In this document: piece after piece, positions 38,184-47,352 of the stretch
Numbering within the stretch: position 1 is the first letter of the stretch
How the letters are laid out: each line of letters opens with the position of its first letter
Assembly: GCA_937873495.1 (NCBI GenBank)
Contig: CALMXZ010000002.1
Coordinates: 62,001-126,000 of the forward strand
Direction of reading: 5' to 3'
From: an uncultured Trueperaceae bacterium
GTDB taxonomy: Bacteria; Deinococcota; Deinococci; Deinococcales; Trueperaceae
Length of the DNA: 64,000 bases
Translations under genes and position numbers: made by a program
The notes under the pieces: generated by a model
Seen by the model: only the letters and a program-made list of their open reading frames with translations
Told to the model about the DNA's origin: nothing
Databases searched by the model: none

Positions 38184-40181
38184 TCAGCTCAGCGGGCTCA
38201 CCTTGAGCAGCCGCCTCGCGTGGGCGTCCTTCAGGTGCGCGATGAAGGCTTCCGCGCTCACCGCTTGCCGGTCGGGCTCCTGCTTGCTTCGGAACGACAC
38301 CTCGTCGGCCGCCGCCTCCTTGTCGCCCACCACCACGATGTAAGGCACCTTGTAGAGCTCGGCGTCGCGGATCTTGGCGTTCATGCGCTCGTTGCTGTCG
38401 TCGACCTGACTGCGCAACCCGGCCGCCGCCAGCCGCTGCTGGAGCCCGTTGGCGTACTCGGCGTGGCGGTCGGCGATAGGCACGATGCGCACCTGCTCCG
38501 GCGCGAGCCACACCGGGAAGTGCCCGGCGAAGTGCTCGATCAGGAAGCCGATGAGGCGCTCGTGGGTCGAGAGCGGTGCCCTATGCAGGCACAGTGGAGT
38601 CTTGCGCTCGTTGTTCTCGTCGACGTAAGTCAGCTCGAAGCGCGCGGGCTGGGCGAAGTCGACCTGGTTGGTGGCCAGGGTGAACTCGCGGCCGATGACG
38701 CTCTTGATCTGGACGTCGATCTTCGGGCCGTAGAAGGCGGCTTCGTCCTCCTCCTCGACGAACGGCACGCCGGCGCTCACGAGCGCTTCGCGCACCATCG
38801 CCTCGGTCTTGACCCACAGCTCCGGTTCGTTGACGTACTTCTTGCCGAGGCCGTCGGGAGCGTGCTTCGAGAGGCGCATCTGGTAGTCGTCGATCCCGAA
38901 GAGCTCGAAGTAGTGGGTGTAGAGGTCGACGACCTTGAGGAACTCCTCCTCGAACTGCCCTTCGGTGCAGTAGATATGCGCGTCGTTCATCTGCATGGAG
39001 CGCACGCGCATCAGGCCCATGAGGGCGCCGGAGTCCTCGTAGCGGTAGCAGGTGCCGTACTCGGCCAGCCGCAGCGGCAGGTCGCGGTAGCTATGCGGCC
39101 TGGCCGCGTAGATCTTGTGGTGGAACGGGCAGTTCATCGGCTTGACGTAGTACTTCTCGCCGTCGTCGAAGACCATCGGCGGGTACATGGACTCCGCGTA
39201 ATAGGGCAGGTGACCGGACTTCAGGAAGAGCTGCTCCTTGGTGAGGTGCGGGCTACGCACGCGCTGGTAGCCGGCCGCCTCCTCGGTCTCCTTGGCGAGA
39301 CGTTCGATCTCCTCCACCATGATCGCGCCGCGCGGGAGCCAGAGCGGCAGGCCGGGGCCGACGTCCTCGTCGAGCACGAAGATGTCCAGCTCCGCGCCCA
39401 GCTTGCGGTGGTCGCGCTTCTTCGCCTCCTCGAGCTGCCAGAGGTGGTGATCGAGCTCCTCCTTGGCTGCGAACGCCACGCCGTAGATACGTTGCAGCAT
39501 GGGCCGCGACTCGTCGCCACGCCAGTAGGCGCCCGCCACGCTCATCAGCTTGAAGTAGGGCGGGATGGTGCCGGTACGCGGCACGTGCGGGCCGCGGCAC
39601 AGGTCGGTGAAGCCGGCCTGACCGCCCTGCTCGTAGAAGCTGATCGGCTCGTCGGCCGGCAGGTCGGTGATCAACTCGACCTTGTATGGGTCGCCCTGCT
39701 CCTCGAAGCGCCGTAGGGCGTCCGCGCGCGGCAGCTCGTACTTCGCCAGCGGCAGGTCGGCCTTGACGATGGCCCGCATGCGCTCCTCGATGGCGGCCAG
39801 GTCGTCCGGGGTGAGGGAGCGCGGCAGGTCGAAGTCGTAGTAGAAGCCGTTCTCGATGACGGGGCCGACGCCCATCTTCACGGAGGCGGCCGGGAAGCCC
39901 TCGACGACGAATAGTTCGCGGACCGCCTGCGCCATGACGTGGGCGAGCGTGTGGCGGGCGAGGAGGATGGCCTCCGGGTCCTTCTTGGTCACGACGGCGA
40001 CCTTGGCGCCTTCCGGTACGGCGCTCTGCAGGTCGGAGAGCTTGCCGTCGACCTTGATGCCGAGGGCGGCCTTGGCGAGGCCCGGGCCGATGGCGCTCGC
40101 CACGTCCGAGCCTGTTGCGCTCGCCGCGCCGGCGCCGGCCGCCACGTCTAGGCGCTTACCGTCTGGGAGGAACACGAACAT
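38184..40181 (-). CDS. thrS: threonyl-tRNA synthetase
   Basis: The 665-residue class II enzyme has an N-terminal TGS-like domain (1-65), the editing domain with HTLAHVMAQAV and CRGPHVPRTG (both metal-binding-type motifs intact), then the catalytic core: MNCPFHHKIYAARPHSYRDLPLRLAE, RYEDSGALMGLMRVRSMQMNDAHIYC and CLHRAPLSTHERLIGFLIEHF. The zinc ligands Cys, His and His are visible. The C-terminal anticodon-binding domain starts near PVWLAPEQVRIVPI. AAGGTG precedes the start. It is monocistronic, with a 270-base upstream region. Confidence 0.96.
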   Translation of the reverse strand: MFVFLPDGKRLDVAAGAGAASATGSDVASAIGPGLAKAALGIKVDGKLSDLQSAVPEGAKVAVVTKKDPEAILLARHTLAHVMAQAVRELFVVEGFPAASVKMGVGPVIENGFYYDFDLPRSLTPDDLAAIEERMRAIVKADLPLAKYELPRADALRRFEEQGDPYKVELITDLPADEPISFYEQGGQAGFTDLCRGPHVPRTGTIPPYFKLMSVAGAYWRGDESRPMLQRIYGVAFAAKEELDHHLWQLEEAKKRDHRKLGAELDIFVLDEDVGPGLPLWLPRGAIMVEEIERLAKETEEAAGYQRVRSPHLTKEQLFLKSGHLPYYAESMYPPMVFDDGEKYYVKPMNCPFHHKIYAARPHSYRDLPLRLAEYGTCYRYEDSGALMGLMRVRSMQMNDAHIYCTEGQFEEEFLKVVDLYTHYFELFGIDDYQMRLSKHAPDGLGKKYVNEPELWVKTEAMVREALVSAGVPFVEEEDEAAFYGPKIDVQIKSVIGREFTLATNQVDFAQPARFELTYVDENNERKTPLCLHRAPLSTHERLIGFLIEHFAGHFPVWLAPEQVRIVPIADRHAEYANGLQQRLAAAGLRSQVDDSNERMNAKIRDAELYKVPYIVVVGDKEAAADEVSFRSKQEPDRQAVSAEAFIAHLKDAHARRLLKVSPLS

Positions 40182-40389
40182 GGTTCACCTTGGTCTCTAC
40201 GCGGAGCGGTCCAGCTCCCGTGTGCGAAGTCTTTCGGTTGTGTAGGTCGAGCTTCGGAGGGTCGAGCGACCGTTCGAGGAACGGCCTGTGGTTGGCGTGG
40301 GTAGACGTCGCTTCAGCGACGCGTTCGCTTCACGCGCGCTTGCCCAGATCCTGGCCGGAACCACGGTGCGTCGGCTGATACCGCGGGCA
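40182..40389 (-). promoter_or_regulatory. thrS upstream region with two small hairpins
   Basis: Two short palindromes lie here: CCGTTC/GAACGG at 40270-40284 and CGTCGCT/AGCGACG at 40306-40321. They could fold in a thrS leader RNA. I looked for T-box landmarks (specifier loop, conserved antiterminator bulge, terminator U-run) and did not find them, so regulation of this type is not supported. Confidence 0.3.
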
Positions 40390-40441
40390 ACATGGTGAGG
40401 ATGTTAGCACGACCAGCGCGTGCTCCCCTCGTTCGGCCTGG

Positions 40442-40447
40442 TATCCT
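40442..40447 (+). promoter_or_regulatory. leaderless-type extended -10 (TGGTATCCT) for the shikimate-dehydrogenase-like gene
   Basis: TATCCT ends 7 bases before the ATG at 40455 and is preceded by TGG, an extended -10. No Shine-Dalgarno is present. The arrangement is identical to that of dnaE. Confidence 0.55.
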
Positions 40448-40454
40448 CGGGCCC

Positions 40455-41234
40455 ATGCACTTGGTCGCCCTCGTCTCGGATGACGCCACCCTCAAGCACG
40501 CGCTCCGCGACTTCCACGACGAGGCGGGCCGGTTCATGCTCCATCCGGTGCCCGACGGTTCGATGAGCGACCTATTGCGCGCGCTCCCGAGGCTCGACTT
40601 CGCCGGAGCCCTGGTGCTCGACGACGCGAGGCAGGCCGAGGCGAAGGCGCTCGCCAACCGCGCCTCGTTGGACGCCGACGACCTGGGCGTGGCGGACACC
40701 CTGACGGTCACGCAGGCCGGCATCATGGCCGACCACACCTTCGGGCGGGCTCTCAGCGCCATGCTCACGGCACGCCGCTGGCACGCCGCCGGCGCCCACG
40801 CCGTCGTGCTCGGGGCCGGTCCGGAGGCGCGGGCCGTCGTGCGCGAACTGGCGCGCCTGGGGGTCGCCTCGCTGGCCGTGCTGGCCCAGGACCGCGTGGT
40901 GGCCGAGCGCACCCGCCCGCAAGCGGCCGGAGCCACCTTCTACGCCCGCACTTACCAGGACCCGCTCGGCAACACGCTCCTCGAGCGGGCCGACCTCGTG
41001 GTCCGGCTCGACGAGGACGCCCGGGTGCCGGAGGAGTTCGTCGGACCCCACCTGACGATCATCGACCTCGCCGACCCCCGCGTATCCGCCCTGCGCAGCC
41101 GCGCCATCGCGCTCGGGGCGCTCACGTTCAACCGCCGCGACGTCGAGGCCCATCGCTTCGAGCTGGCCCTCAGCCAGATCCTGGGCGGCGGCATCGGGCT
41201 CGAGCCCATCCTGACCCTGTTCCACGGGCTCTAA
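40455..41234 (+). CDS. shikimate dehydrogenase-like Rossmann protein
   Basis: The 259-residue protein has the two-domain layout of AroE-type dehydrogenases. A NAD(P)-binding motif HAVVLGAGPEARAVVRELARLGVASLAVLAQD lies at about 115-145, and the end (FELALSQILGGGIGLEPILTLFHGL) resembles the AroE C-terminus. The usual catalytic Lys/Asp motifs (NVTxPxK) of the substrate domain are not recognisable, so the true substrate may differ or activity may be lost. It stands alone between thrS (divergent) and the envelope gene group. Confidence 0.6.
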   Translation: MHLVALVSDDATLKHALRDFHDEAGRFMLHPVPDGSMSDLLRALPRLDFAGALVLDDARQAEAKALANRASLDADDLGVADTLTVTQAGIMADHTFGRALSAMLTARRWHAAGAHAVVLGAGPEARAVVRELARLGVASLAVLAQDRVVAERTRPQAAGATFYARTYQDPLGNTLLERADLVVRLDEDARVPEEFVGPHLTIIDLADPRVSALRSRAIALGALTFNRRDVEAHRFELALSQILGGGIGLEPILTLFHGL

Positions 41235-41293
41235 CGCCCCCGGCCCGCCAGGCGGCGGCCGGCTCACGGGACGCTGGCACGGCTACCCCGCTC

Positions 41294-42910
41294 ATGAACT
41301 TCTCGCGTCGGCCTGCGAGACTCTGTGGGATGTCGGTGGTACCGCAAGGCCAGGTGAGGCCGCTCTTCTCGCTCGCTCTACTCGTTTGCCTCGCGTTCTG
41401 CGGTGTCGCCGGCGGTCAGGCCGCCGAGCGGACCGCCTACTACTCGCTCCCCGGCGCGGTAGTCACCGTCAACGGCGACGCAGTATCGATCACCTACGGA
41501 CCCTATCGGGAGACGTATGTCGCCGGCCTCGGCTGGCTATCGAACCTGGCAGCCGACCCGCCCGTGCTGCGCGGCGACGACGTGCTCGTCAACGCCAGCG
41601 TCCTCGACGCCCTGGGCGTCTCGGAACCACGCCTGGCCGGGATCCGCTACTCCGGCGGCGCCGAGGTGCGCATCGTCCTGGACTTCGTCGACGTCTCTCC
41701 CGCGGACCTCGCCGGGCTGCGGACGGGTGGATCGCGCGACGCGGGGGCGTCCTTGGAGCTCCGGTTACCTCGGCTGCTCCTGCCGGCCGGCACGCCAGAG
41801 GACGTGGCCGGCCTCGAGCTGGAGCTCGTCCCGGACGGCGACGGCGTGCGCCTGCGCCTCACCGGTCCGGCCTTCGACTACGCTGCCTTCGCGCTTGCCG
41901 ACCCGGCCCGCCTGGTGATAGACGTGACGCCGCAACGCGATCTCAGTCAGCTCGTCGAGCTGGAGAGCGAGGTGGCGCCGGGTGTCACGTACAGGCGTTA
42001 CCGGGTCTTCTCCGACTCGGGTCCGAGCGTAGTGCACCTCGTGAGCGTCGCGCCCGGGAGCGGTGAGTTCCGTGTCGTCGGGGAGAGCCGTGTCGCGATG
42101 AGCGTCAGCCAGCTGGCCTCCGGCGCCCTGGTGGCCCTCAACGCCGGCTACTTCGACACGAGCGACTACGCCGCCATAGGCCTCCTGAAGATCGACCACG
42201 GGCTCCTCTCCCTGCCGAGCCGGGGCCGCGCGGGCGTCGCGTTCGGAGTCCAAGGCGGCCCGCTCATAGACCGGCTCGACGCGGACGTCCTCATCACCAC
42301 GGCGCGCGGCGTGCTCCGCGTCGGCACCGCGAACGGTGACGGGGTGAGCGTCACCACCACCGCGGGCGCGCTCGCCGGTACGCCGAGCCAGGGCGTCCTC
42401 GTCATAAAGGACGGGGTGGTCGAGGAGAACAAGATCGGCCCGCGCCTGGTGCCGCGTGACGGGCTCGCCCTCGCCTACCCCGCCACCAACAGGGAGCTCG
42501 CCCTGCTCGACACCGGCGACCGCGTGAGCATCGACACCAGCCTGCGCCCCACCGGCTTCCAGGCCGCCGCCTACGCCGTCGAGGCGGGCCCCCTCCTCGT
42601 CAGGGACGGCGTGGCGGCTTACGAGCCCGGCTCGGAGGGCTTCGCGAGCGGCCAGCGGATCCTCGACGGCCTCACCCAACAGGCGGCGATCGGGGTCATG
42701 CCGGACGGGACCACCCTCCTGGTGGTGGCCGAGACCATGCGCGCACAGGACCTGGTGCCGCTCTTCCTCGGGCTCGGCGCCGACCGGGCGATGCGCTTCG
42801 ACAGCGGCAGCAGCACTACGCTCATCGTGGACGGGAAGGTAGTGAACCGGAAGACGGAACGCAAGGTCGTGAGCGCCGTCGTGTTCATCCCGGCGCTAGC
42901 CGGCCGCTGA
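41294..42910 (+). CDS. secreted phosphodiester glycosidase (NagPA-domain) protein
   Basis: The 538-residue protein has a signal peptide (LFSLALLVCLAFCGVAGGQAAE), an N-terminal region with AMIN-like or copper-amine-oxidase-N-like strands (residues 50-220), and a C-terminal NAGPA domain (about 235-535). The latter shows ALNAGYFDTSDYAAIGLLKIDHG, AGVAFGVQGG, AYAVEAGPLLVRDG, AIGVMPDGTTLLVVAE and MRFDSGSSTTLIVDGKVVNRKTERKV. Members hydrolyse sugar-phosphodiester links in cell-wall polymers. Two in-frame ATGs (41294, 41330) both precede the signal peptide. It leads into the three coupled envelope genes. Confidence 0.88.
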   Translation: MNFSRRPARLCGMSVVPQGQVRPLFSLALLVCLAFCGVAGGQAAERTAYYSLPGAVVTVNGDAVSITYGPYRETYVAGLGWLSNLAADPPVLRGDDVLVNASVLDALGVSEPRLAGIRYSGGAEVRIVLDFVDVSPADLAGLRTGGSRDAGASLELRLPRLLLPAGTPEDVAGLELELVPDGDGVRLRLTGPAFDYAAFALADPARLVIDVTPQRDLSQLVELESEVAPGVTYRRYRVFSDSGPSVVHLVSVAPGSGEFRVVGESRVAMSVSQLASGALVALNAGYFDTSDYAAIGLLKIDHGLLSLPSRGRAGVAFGVQGGPLIDRLDADVLITTARGVLRVGTANGDGVSVTTTAGALAGTPSQGVLVIKDGVVEENKIGPRLVPRDGLALAYPATNRELALLDTGDRVSIDTSLRPTGFQAAAYAVEAGPLLVRDGVAAYEPGSEGFASGQRILDGLTQQAAIGVMPDGTTLLVVAETMRAQDLVPLFLGLGADRAMRFDSGSSTTLIVDGKVVNRKTERKVVSAVVFIPALAGR

Positions 42911-43019
42911 CCGGTCCCTCACCCATCGCCCCGCGGCCCGCTCGGCACGGGCCTAGCGCGCGACGCCTCCCGGTGCCATGCCCGTGTACGCTCGAGACCG
43001 GATGCCTACCATGGGTGCC

Positions 43020-44558
43020 ATGCGTCTGATCGTGCCGGCAGCGCGCTCGCGTGGGGCGGGCCTTGTCCGCGCGCTCGCGCTCCTCGCCTGTCTGGTCGTC
43101 TGCGGCACGGTGTCGGCGGCGGGGGCGGCCGTCGGGTTCAGGCTCGGGATCGCCAACGAGGTCGTGATCGGCGCCTGGAACATGCTGCGCGTCGAGACCC
43201 GCGACCTGCCGAGGAGCACCCTGACACTCATGCTTGACGTCGGCACCCTGCGAGACGGCGAGGTGCCGGTCGAACTCACCTTCGAGCTGTCGGGCGGTGG
43301 CGGCGTCAACGCGTTCGAGACGGAACTGTTCGTCCCCCCTTTCCGCAGCCTCAGCTGGTGGGTGACCACCGCCGAGCGGGTCGTGGCCAGCGGCAGCCTC
43401 GCCGGCCGCGAGACGGATGGGCGTCCGCTCGACCTGGTCCTCACCTCCCGCGGGCCGGTGCCACGCGCCGTCATAGCCAACGCCGTCGGAGGTGCGGCGC
43501 GACTCGTGGAGGTCACCCTCTCGGACCTGCCGGCCTCCCCCGCCGCCTTCGATGGGGTCAGGAGCCTCACCGTCGAGGGCTCCGCGCCCGTCGACTCCAT
43601 CGTGGCGGCCGCCGTGGCCGGCGCTTCCGTCGTCCTGGCTGGGGGGCGCGAAGCGTTGGCCGGTCCGCTGGCCGCGCTGGTGCCGGAGACGGGGGTGGCG
43701 ACCATCGGCGCCGGCCGCGTGGCCGTGCTCGACCTGCCCGTGGCCGAGGCCGCCGTCGCGGCCATCGGCGGAGCAGGCAACCTCGGGAGGCCCGGTCAGC
43801 TGCTGGTCGCGGTACTGGCGGAGCCGCTCGTCGGCACGCCACGGCAGGCGCCGGTCGGCGCCATCCTGATCGGCTCCGTCATCTACGCGGTCATGGCGCT
43901 CGTGGCCATACGGCTCGGCGGGGCGCCTGGGCTGCTGGCTTCCGCGATCGTGGCCGCCTTCAGCGCCTTCGGCGCTTGGCAGGCCCTACGCCCGCCCCCG
44001 CCGCCTTACGTCGGCGCGGTGGCGCTGGCGCAGGTCGGTGGTCCGCTCGCCGTCATGCACGAGGCGCTCGAGAGCCTCACGCTGCCCCGGGCGCTGCTCG
44101 CCTTCCCGGCGGGCGCCGCGCCGGTGCGCCCTCAGTCGTACTCCGGCAGCGCCCGGTCGGTGAGCGTGCCAACGCCGGCGTGGCGCTCCGTCACGGTCCG
44201 CCTGCCCCCGCGCGCGGTCGGCGCCCCCCTGGCGGTCGTAGGACGCACCGTCCGCAACGACTCGAGCGTGCCGCTGACCGGCGTCTACGTGACGGGCCTC
44301 GGCGCGCAGCCCGACCTCGCCCCTGGGCAGACCGTGGAGCTGGCGCCGGGCGAGGTCGGCGCCTACCCCGCCCTCTACCTCGCGCTCGTACCGGCGCTGC
44401 CGGACGGCACCTTGGTGGCCAGCAGCGGCTGCGCCGTCGAGGGGCGGTGCGTCGTGTGGCTGGCGACCGTCGGCGCCGCCGCGGCGCCGGAAGCCGTAGC
44501 GCCCGAGGCCTTAGCCGCCGCGCCGCGGCCGAGCGACGGCGGGCCGTGGTCGCCGTGA
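43020..44558 (+). CDS. secreted/membrane protein of unknown function (first of three coupled genes)
   Basis: The 512-residue protein has a signal peptide (LVRALALLACLVVCGTVSAAGAAV), an extracytoplasmic beta-rich domain (GFRLGIANEVVIGAWNMLRVETRDLPRSTLTLMLD), a Rossmann-like stretch rich in Ala/Gly/Val near 150-255, and two membrane helices at about 285-330. A second beta-sandwich-like domain follows (SVTVRLPPRAVGAPLAVVGRTVRNDSSVPLTG). The architecture resembles proteins encoded beside MoxR/vWA operons, but I cannot name a family. Start at 43020: TACCAT ends 7 bases upstream, a leaderless pattern. Its stop overlaps the next GTG start. Confidence 0.65.
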   Translation: MRLIVPAARSRGAGLVRALALLACLVVCGTVSAAGAAVGFRLGIANEVVIGAWNMLRVETRDLPRSTLTLMLDVGTLRDGEVPVELTFELSGGGGVNAFETELFVPPFRSLSWWVTTAERVVASGSLAGRETDGRPLDLVLTSRGPVPRAVIANAVGGAARLVEVTLSDLPASPAAFDGVRSLTVEGSAPVDSIVAAAVAGASVVLAGGREALAGPLAALVPETGVATIGAGRVAVLDLPVAEAAVAAIGGAGNLGRPGQLLVAVLAEPLVGTPRQAPVGAILIGSVIYAVMALVAIRLGGAPGLLASAIVAAFSAFGAWQALRPPPPPYVGAVALAQVGGPLAVMHEALESLTLPRALLAFPAGAAPVRPQSYSGSARSVSVPTPAWRSVTVRLPPRAVGAPLAVVGRTVRNDSSVPLTGVYVTGLGAQPDLAPGQTVELAPGEVGAYPALYLALVPALPDGTLVASSGCAVEGRCVVWLATVGAAAAPEAVAPEALAAAPRPSDGGPWSP

Positions 44559-45193
44559 GGGCGCTCGCCACGGTGGCAGGCAGGCTGCAACGCGCCGACC
44601 TCCTGCAGGTCACGGCTCTGACGTTCGCGGTGCTCGTCGTCGCGCTCAACGTCAACTGGCCCGACGGCGGCGCTCGCGTCAACGAGGCCTGGGGCCCGGT
44701 GGCCGCGCTGCGCAACAGCCTCTTGGCCGTCCTCGCGCTCGCTTACGCCGTCAGCATCTGGGGGCGCGTCGCGCCGGGCAGGTTGGCCGAGGCCAGGGTG
44801 ACGTTCCTCGCCCTCGTAGCGGTGGCGGTCCTGACGTGGCCTTTCGAGGTAGCCGCGCGCGCCGCCTCCTACCCGGCCGTCCCGGGTTACTGGCCGGCGC
44901 TCGTGGCCTTCGCCACCCTGGGGGCGTACTTCGGCCTCGGGCTCCTGGTAGGACGCGCGCTCCGGGGCCCGTACTCCGGCGTGCTCACGTTCATCGCCGT
45001 ACCGGCGGCGTTGGCCCTCATCGTGTGGCTGGACGTGGGCGTGGGTGGCGGCCACCTCAACCCGTGGAGCGTACCGAGCGCCGTCTCGCTCACCTACTTG
45101 GCTTGGTCGTCGCCGTTCGCCCTGGTCTGCGCGTTCCTCCTGGCCAGGCCGAAGCGGCGCCCAAGCGTAGCGGCGGGTGGAGACGCACGGTGA
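44555..45193 (+). CDS. polytopic membrane protein of unknown function (second of three coupled genes)
   Basis: The 212-residue protein has six predicted helices, for example LLQVTALTFAVLVVALNVNWP, LRNSLLAVLALAYAVSIWG, RVTFLALVAVAVLTWPF and FIAVPAALALIVWLDVGVGGG. It has no recognisable motif. The GTG start forms a GTGA overlap with the preceding stop, and its own stop forms a GTGA overlap with the next gene, so the three products are probably made in fixed ratio. Confidence 0.7.
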   Translation: MRALATVAGRLQRADLLQVTALTFAVLVVALNVNWPDGGARVNEAWGPVAALRNSLLAVLALAYAVSIWGRVAPGRLAEARVTFLALVAVAVLTWPFEVAARAASYPAVPGYWPALVAFATLGAYFGLGLLVGRALRGPYSGVLTFIAVPAALALIVWLDVGVGGGHLNPWSVPSAVSLTYLAWSSPFALVCAFLLARPKRRPSVAAGGDAR

Positions 45194-46629
45194 TCACGCC
45201 TAGCCGCCGTCGGCAGCCTAACGAGCCCAAGAAGGGCAGCCCATACACGCTGCACGTTGCCGCGGCCAGGCGCATGGCGCTCGAGCGGCGCGCTTGGCGC
45301 GCGGCGGTCGGGGCGTTGGGCGGCGCGGTGATCGGGGCGGTGCTCAGCCGCTTCCTCGAGCTACCCGTGCTCGCGCACCTCGGGCTGACGCTCGGCGCGG
45401 CCGCCGTTGGTGCCGCGCTGCCGGTGCCGTCGCTCGTGCGAGAAGCGCTCGACACCATCGCCGACCAGGCCGGCCTCGCCTACGAGTCCGGGCTGAGCGT
45501 GCTTGGACGCGCTGAGGAAGGCGCTGCTCCCGACGAGTTCGGCCTGGCCGCGCGCGTCCTGGAGGCGGGCGCGCGCTCGGTGCGCGACTACCGGCCACCC
45601 AGGGCGCCGGCGTGGTGGCTGCCCGTAGTCGTGCTCGCTCTCGCGACCCTGGGGCTCACGTACGCCTTCCCGCGCCGCCCGGCGCCGGAGGCGCCGTCTC
45701 GAACGACGGAGGCGGGGGCACCGGCCGACCGGGAGGACGACGTTGACGGACCGCTCGAACGCGTCGGCGAGCTCGCCGGGCGCCCGGAGGCCGCGAGCCG
45801 GGCGGAGGGCGCCGCCGCGCAGGAGCAGGTGGGTGGTGCCGTCGACGATCGCGACGCGCTGCCGCCCGGCACCGAGGCAGGCAACGAAGCGTTGTCGCGC
45901 TTCCTCGAGGCCTTGCGCCAAGGAGAGCCGACCTCCGGCGCCGGCGCCGGCTCGGGTGCAGCGTCCTCCACCGGAGGTGGCGATGGCGCCGATGGCGGTC
46001 GGCCCGGTGAGACAGGCGAAGCGGAAGGCGCCGCCGCCGATGCCCCCCAACCCGGCGGAGGCGAGGGTGGCGGTGGCGAGCGCTCCGACGACGCCTCGGA
46101 GGAAGGCACACCGGGCGGTACCCAGGCCGCGGGCGCACGGCCGGAGGGGCCGAACGGTGAGCAGGCCGACGACGGCGGGGCGCGCGGGCCGGATGGGGCG
46201 ACGGCGCAGGGCACCGACGGCCAGGCCACGGAGGAAGACCGGCGGCTGAGCGAAGGCGAAGAGGCCATGGGCGGAGGGGGTGCGCAGCGGCCCGGCGGGG
46301 ACGACAGGGGCGGCGGCGAGGGCGGGGCCGCCGGGGTGGACCAAGAGACGAGCGAAGCCGGCGCCGTAGGCGTGGGCGGCGGCGCCCTGCAGGACACGGC
46401 GGAGGGTGGCGAACCGGCGTTCATGACCGGTGGGGTGGAGCTCCTGCCAGGGGTCGTCGAGGCCGGGCCGACGAACCCCGCTGGGCGCGTGAGACTACCG
46501 GGAGCTTCCGAAGTGGAACTCCCGGCCGGCACGCCGCTCGGTCCGTACGCGGAAGCCGCGGAGGAGGCGGTCGGCGAAGGCGACCTGCCAGCCGGCTACC
46601 AGGAGATCATCCGCCGTTACTTCCGATGA
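45190..46629 (+). CDS. low-complexity Gly/Glu-rich membrane protein (third of three coupled genes)
   Basis: The 479-residue protein has membrane helices at about 38-75 (VGALGGAVIGAVLSRF, LAHLGLTLGAAAVGAALPV) and 137-155 (WWLPVVVLALATLGLTYAF). About 250 residues of acidic Gly/Ala/Glu/Asp-rich low-complexity sequence follow, then a conserved-looking C-terminus, AGYQEIIRRYFR. A terminal (P)xxYxxxIRRYF peptide is also seen in proteins encoded with MoxR-type ATPase and vWA genes, which suggests a docking tail; this is from memory. GTG start in a GTGA overlap. The 3' end overlaps the convergent lipoprotein gene by 23 bases. Confidence 0.68.
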   Translation: MITPSRRRQPNEPKKGSPYTLHVAAARRMALERRAWRAAVGALGGAVIGAVLSRFLELPVLAHLGLTLGAAAVGAALPVPSLVREALDTIADQAGLAYESGLSVLGRAEEGAAPDEFGLAARVLEAGARSVRDYRPPRAPAWWLPVVVLALATLGLTYAFPRRPAPEAPSRTTEAGAPADREDDVDGPLERVGELAGRPEAASRAEGAAAQEQVGGAVDDRDALPPGTEAGNEALSRFLEALRQGEPTSGAGAGSGAASSTGGGDGADGGRPGETGEAEGAAADAPQPGGGEGGGGERSDDASEEGTPGGTQAAGARPEGPNGEQADDGGARGPDGATAQGTDGQATEEDRRLSEGEEAMGGGGAQRPGGDDRGGGEGGAAGVDQETSEAGAVGVGGGALQDTAEGGEPAFMTGGVELLPGVVEAGPTNPAGRVRLPGASEVELPAGTPLGPYAEAAEEAVGEGDLPAGYQEIIRRYFR

Positions 46630-47224
46630 GCAGGCTGTTCGTCAGGTACGGCAGCTCGGCGCTGAGGGCCGCCGCCAGCTCCGGCACGGCCTGATCGCGC
46701 AGGGCCTGCACGGTGGGGTCGAGCTGAACGGCCACCATCTCGCCATCGTTCGCCTCGACGCGCGAACCCTGCAACGTGCGGGTGCGTAGCACTTGCACCA
46801 CGGCGTCTGTGCGTGCGTCGACGACCTGGGCCTCCAAGGCCACCGCCACGTCCACCCTGCGGCTCTGGCCGTCGCGCGACGTCGTGGCGGTGCGCTCCAG
46901 CACGGGCGCGCTCACCATCACCGCGAGGTCGGCCCCTTGGGTGCGCGCGATCCGAGCCGCGCTCGGCGCGGCGCGGCTGAAGAACAGGTCGTTGTGCGTC
47001 TCGAGGAAACGCATCGTGAACGACGAGACGTAGCTGAGGTTGGGCGCGGTCTCGCGCTCTAGGATGCCCTGGACCCCCTCGGCGGACCCTTCGAGCACGG
47101 ATTGGGCGGGGGCGTTGAGCACGGCGACGAGCACCGCGCCGCCTTGGGTGCGCGCCGGGGCGCACGCTCCGAGGAGCGCGCCGAGCAGCAGGAAGATCGA
47201 CCAGGTCTTGGTGCGCTGTCTCAT
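46607..47224 (-). CDS. predicted lipoprotein
   Basis: The 205-residue product has a lipoprotein signal with lipobox LLGAC (RQRTKTWSIFLLLGALLGACAPA). The mature region, VLEGSAEGVQGILERE and TQGADLAVMVSAPVLERTATTSRDGQSRRVDVAVALEAQVVDARTDAVV, looks like an outer-leaflet assembly-type alpha/beta domain. No family is recognised. GGGAGG lies 4 bases before the ATG at 47224; further ATGs occur at 47227 and 47236. It overlaps the preceding plus-strand gene tail to tail. Confidence 0.7.
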   Translation of the reverse strand: MRQRTKTWSIFLLLGALLGACAPARTQGGAVLVAVLNAPAQSVLEGSAEGVQGILERETAPNLSYVSSFTMRFLETHNDLFFSRAAPSAARIARTQGADLAVMVSAPVLERTATTSRDGQSRRVDVAVALEAQVVDARTDAVVQVLRTRTLQGSRVEANDGEMVAVQLDPTVQALRDQAVPELAAALSAELPYLTNSLLIGSNGG

Positions 47225-47280
47225 CATGCCTCCCATCGTGCCACCTCAAGGCCCGGGGCGCGGTGAGGCGGGCTTCATGA

Positions 47281-47316
47281 CCGGCTAAGGAGTTCGAGGA
47301 CGCACCCTCCCGAGGC
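47281..47316. repeat. 36-bp direct repeat, copy 1
   Basis: This unit begins CCGGCTAAGGAGTTCG and ends CCCTCCCGAGGC. It is 34/36 identical to the copy at 47353-47388. The two copies start 72 bases apart, with an unrelated 36-base segment between. Confidence 0.85.
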
Positions 47317-47352
47317 TTCGGCTCCGTCGCGCGAGGCGACACCGTCCTACAG

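Noticed and set aside
40182-40454. A possible T-box riboswitch upstream of thrS
   Set aside because: Only two small hairpins are present; no specifier loop, conserved bulge or terminator U-run.
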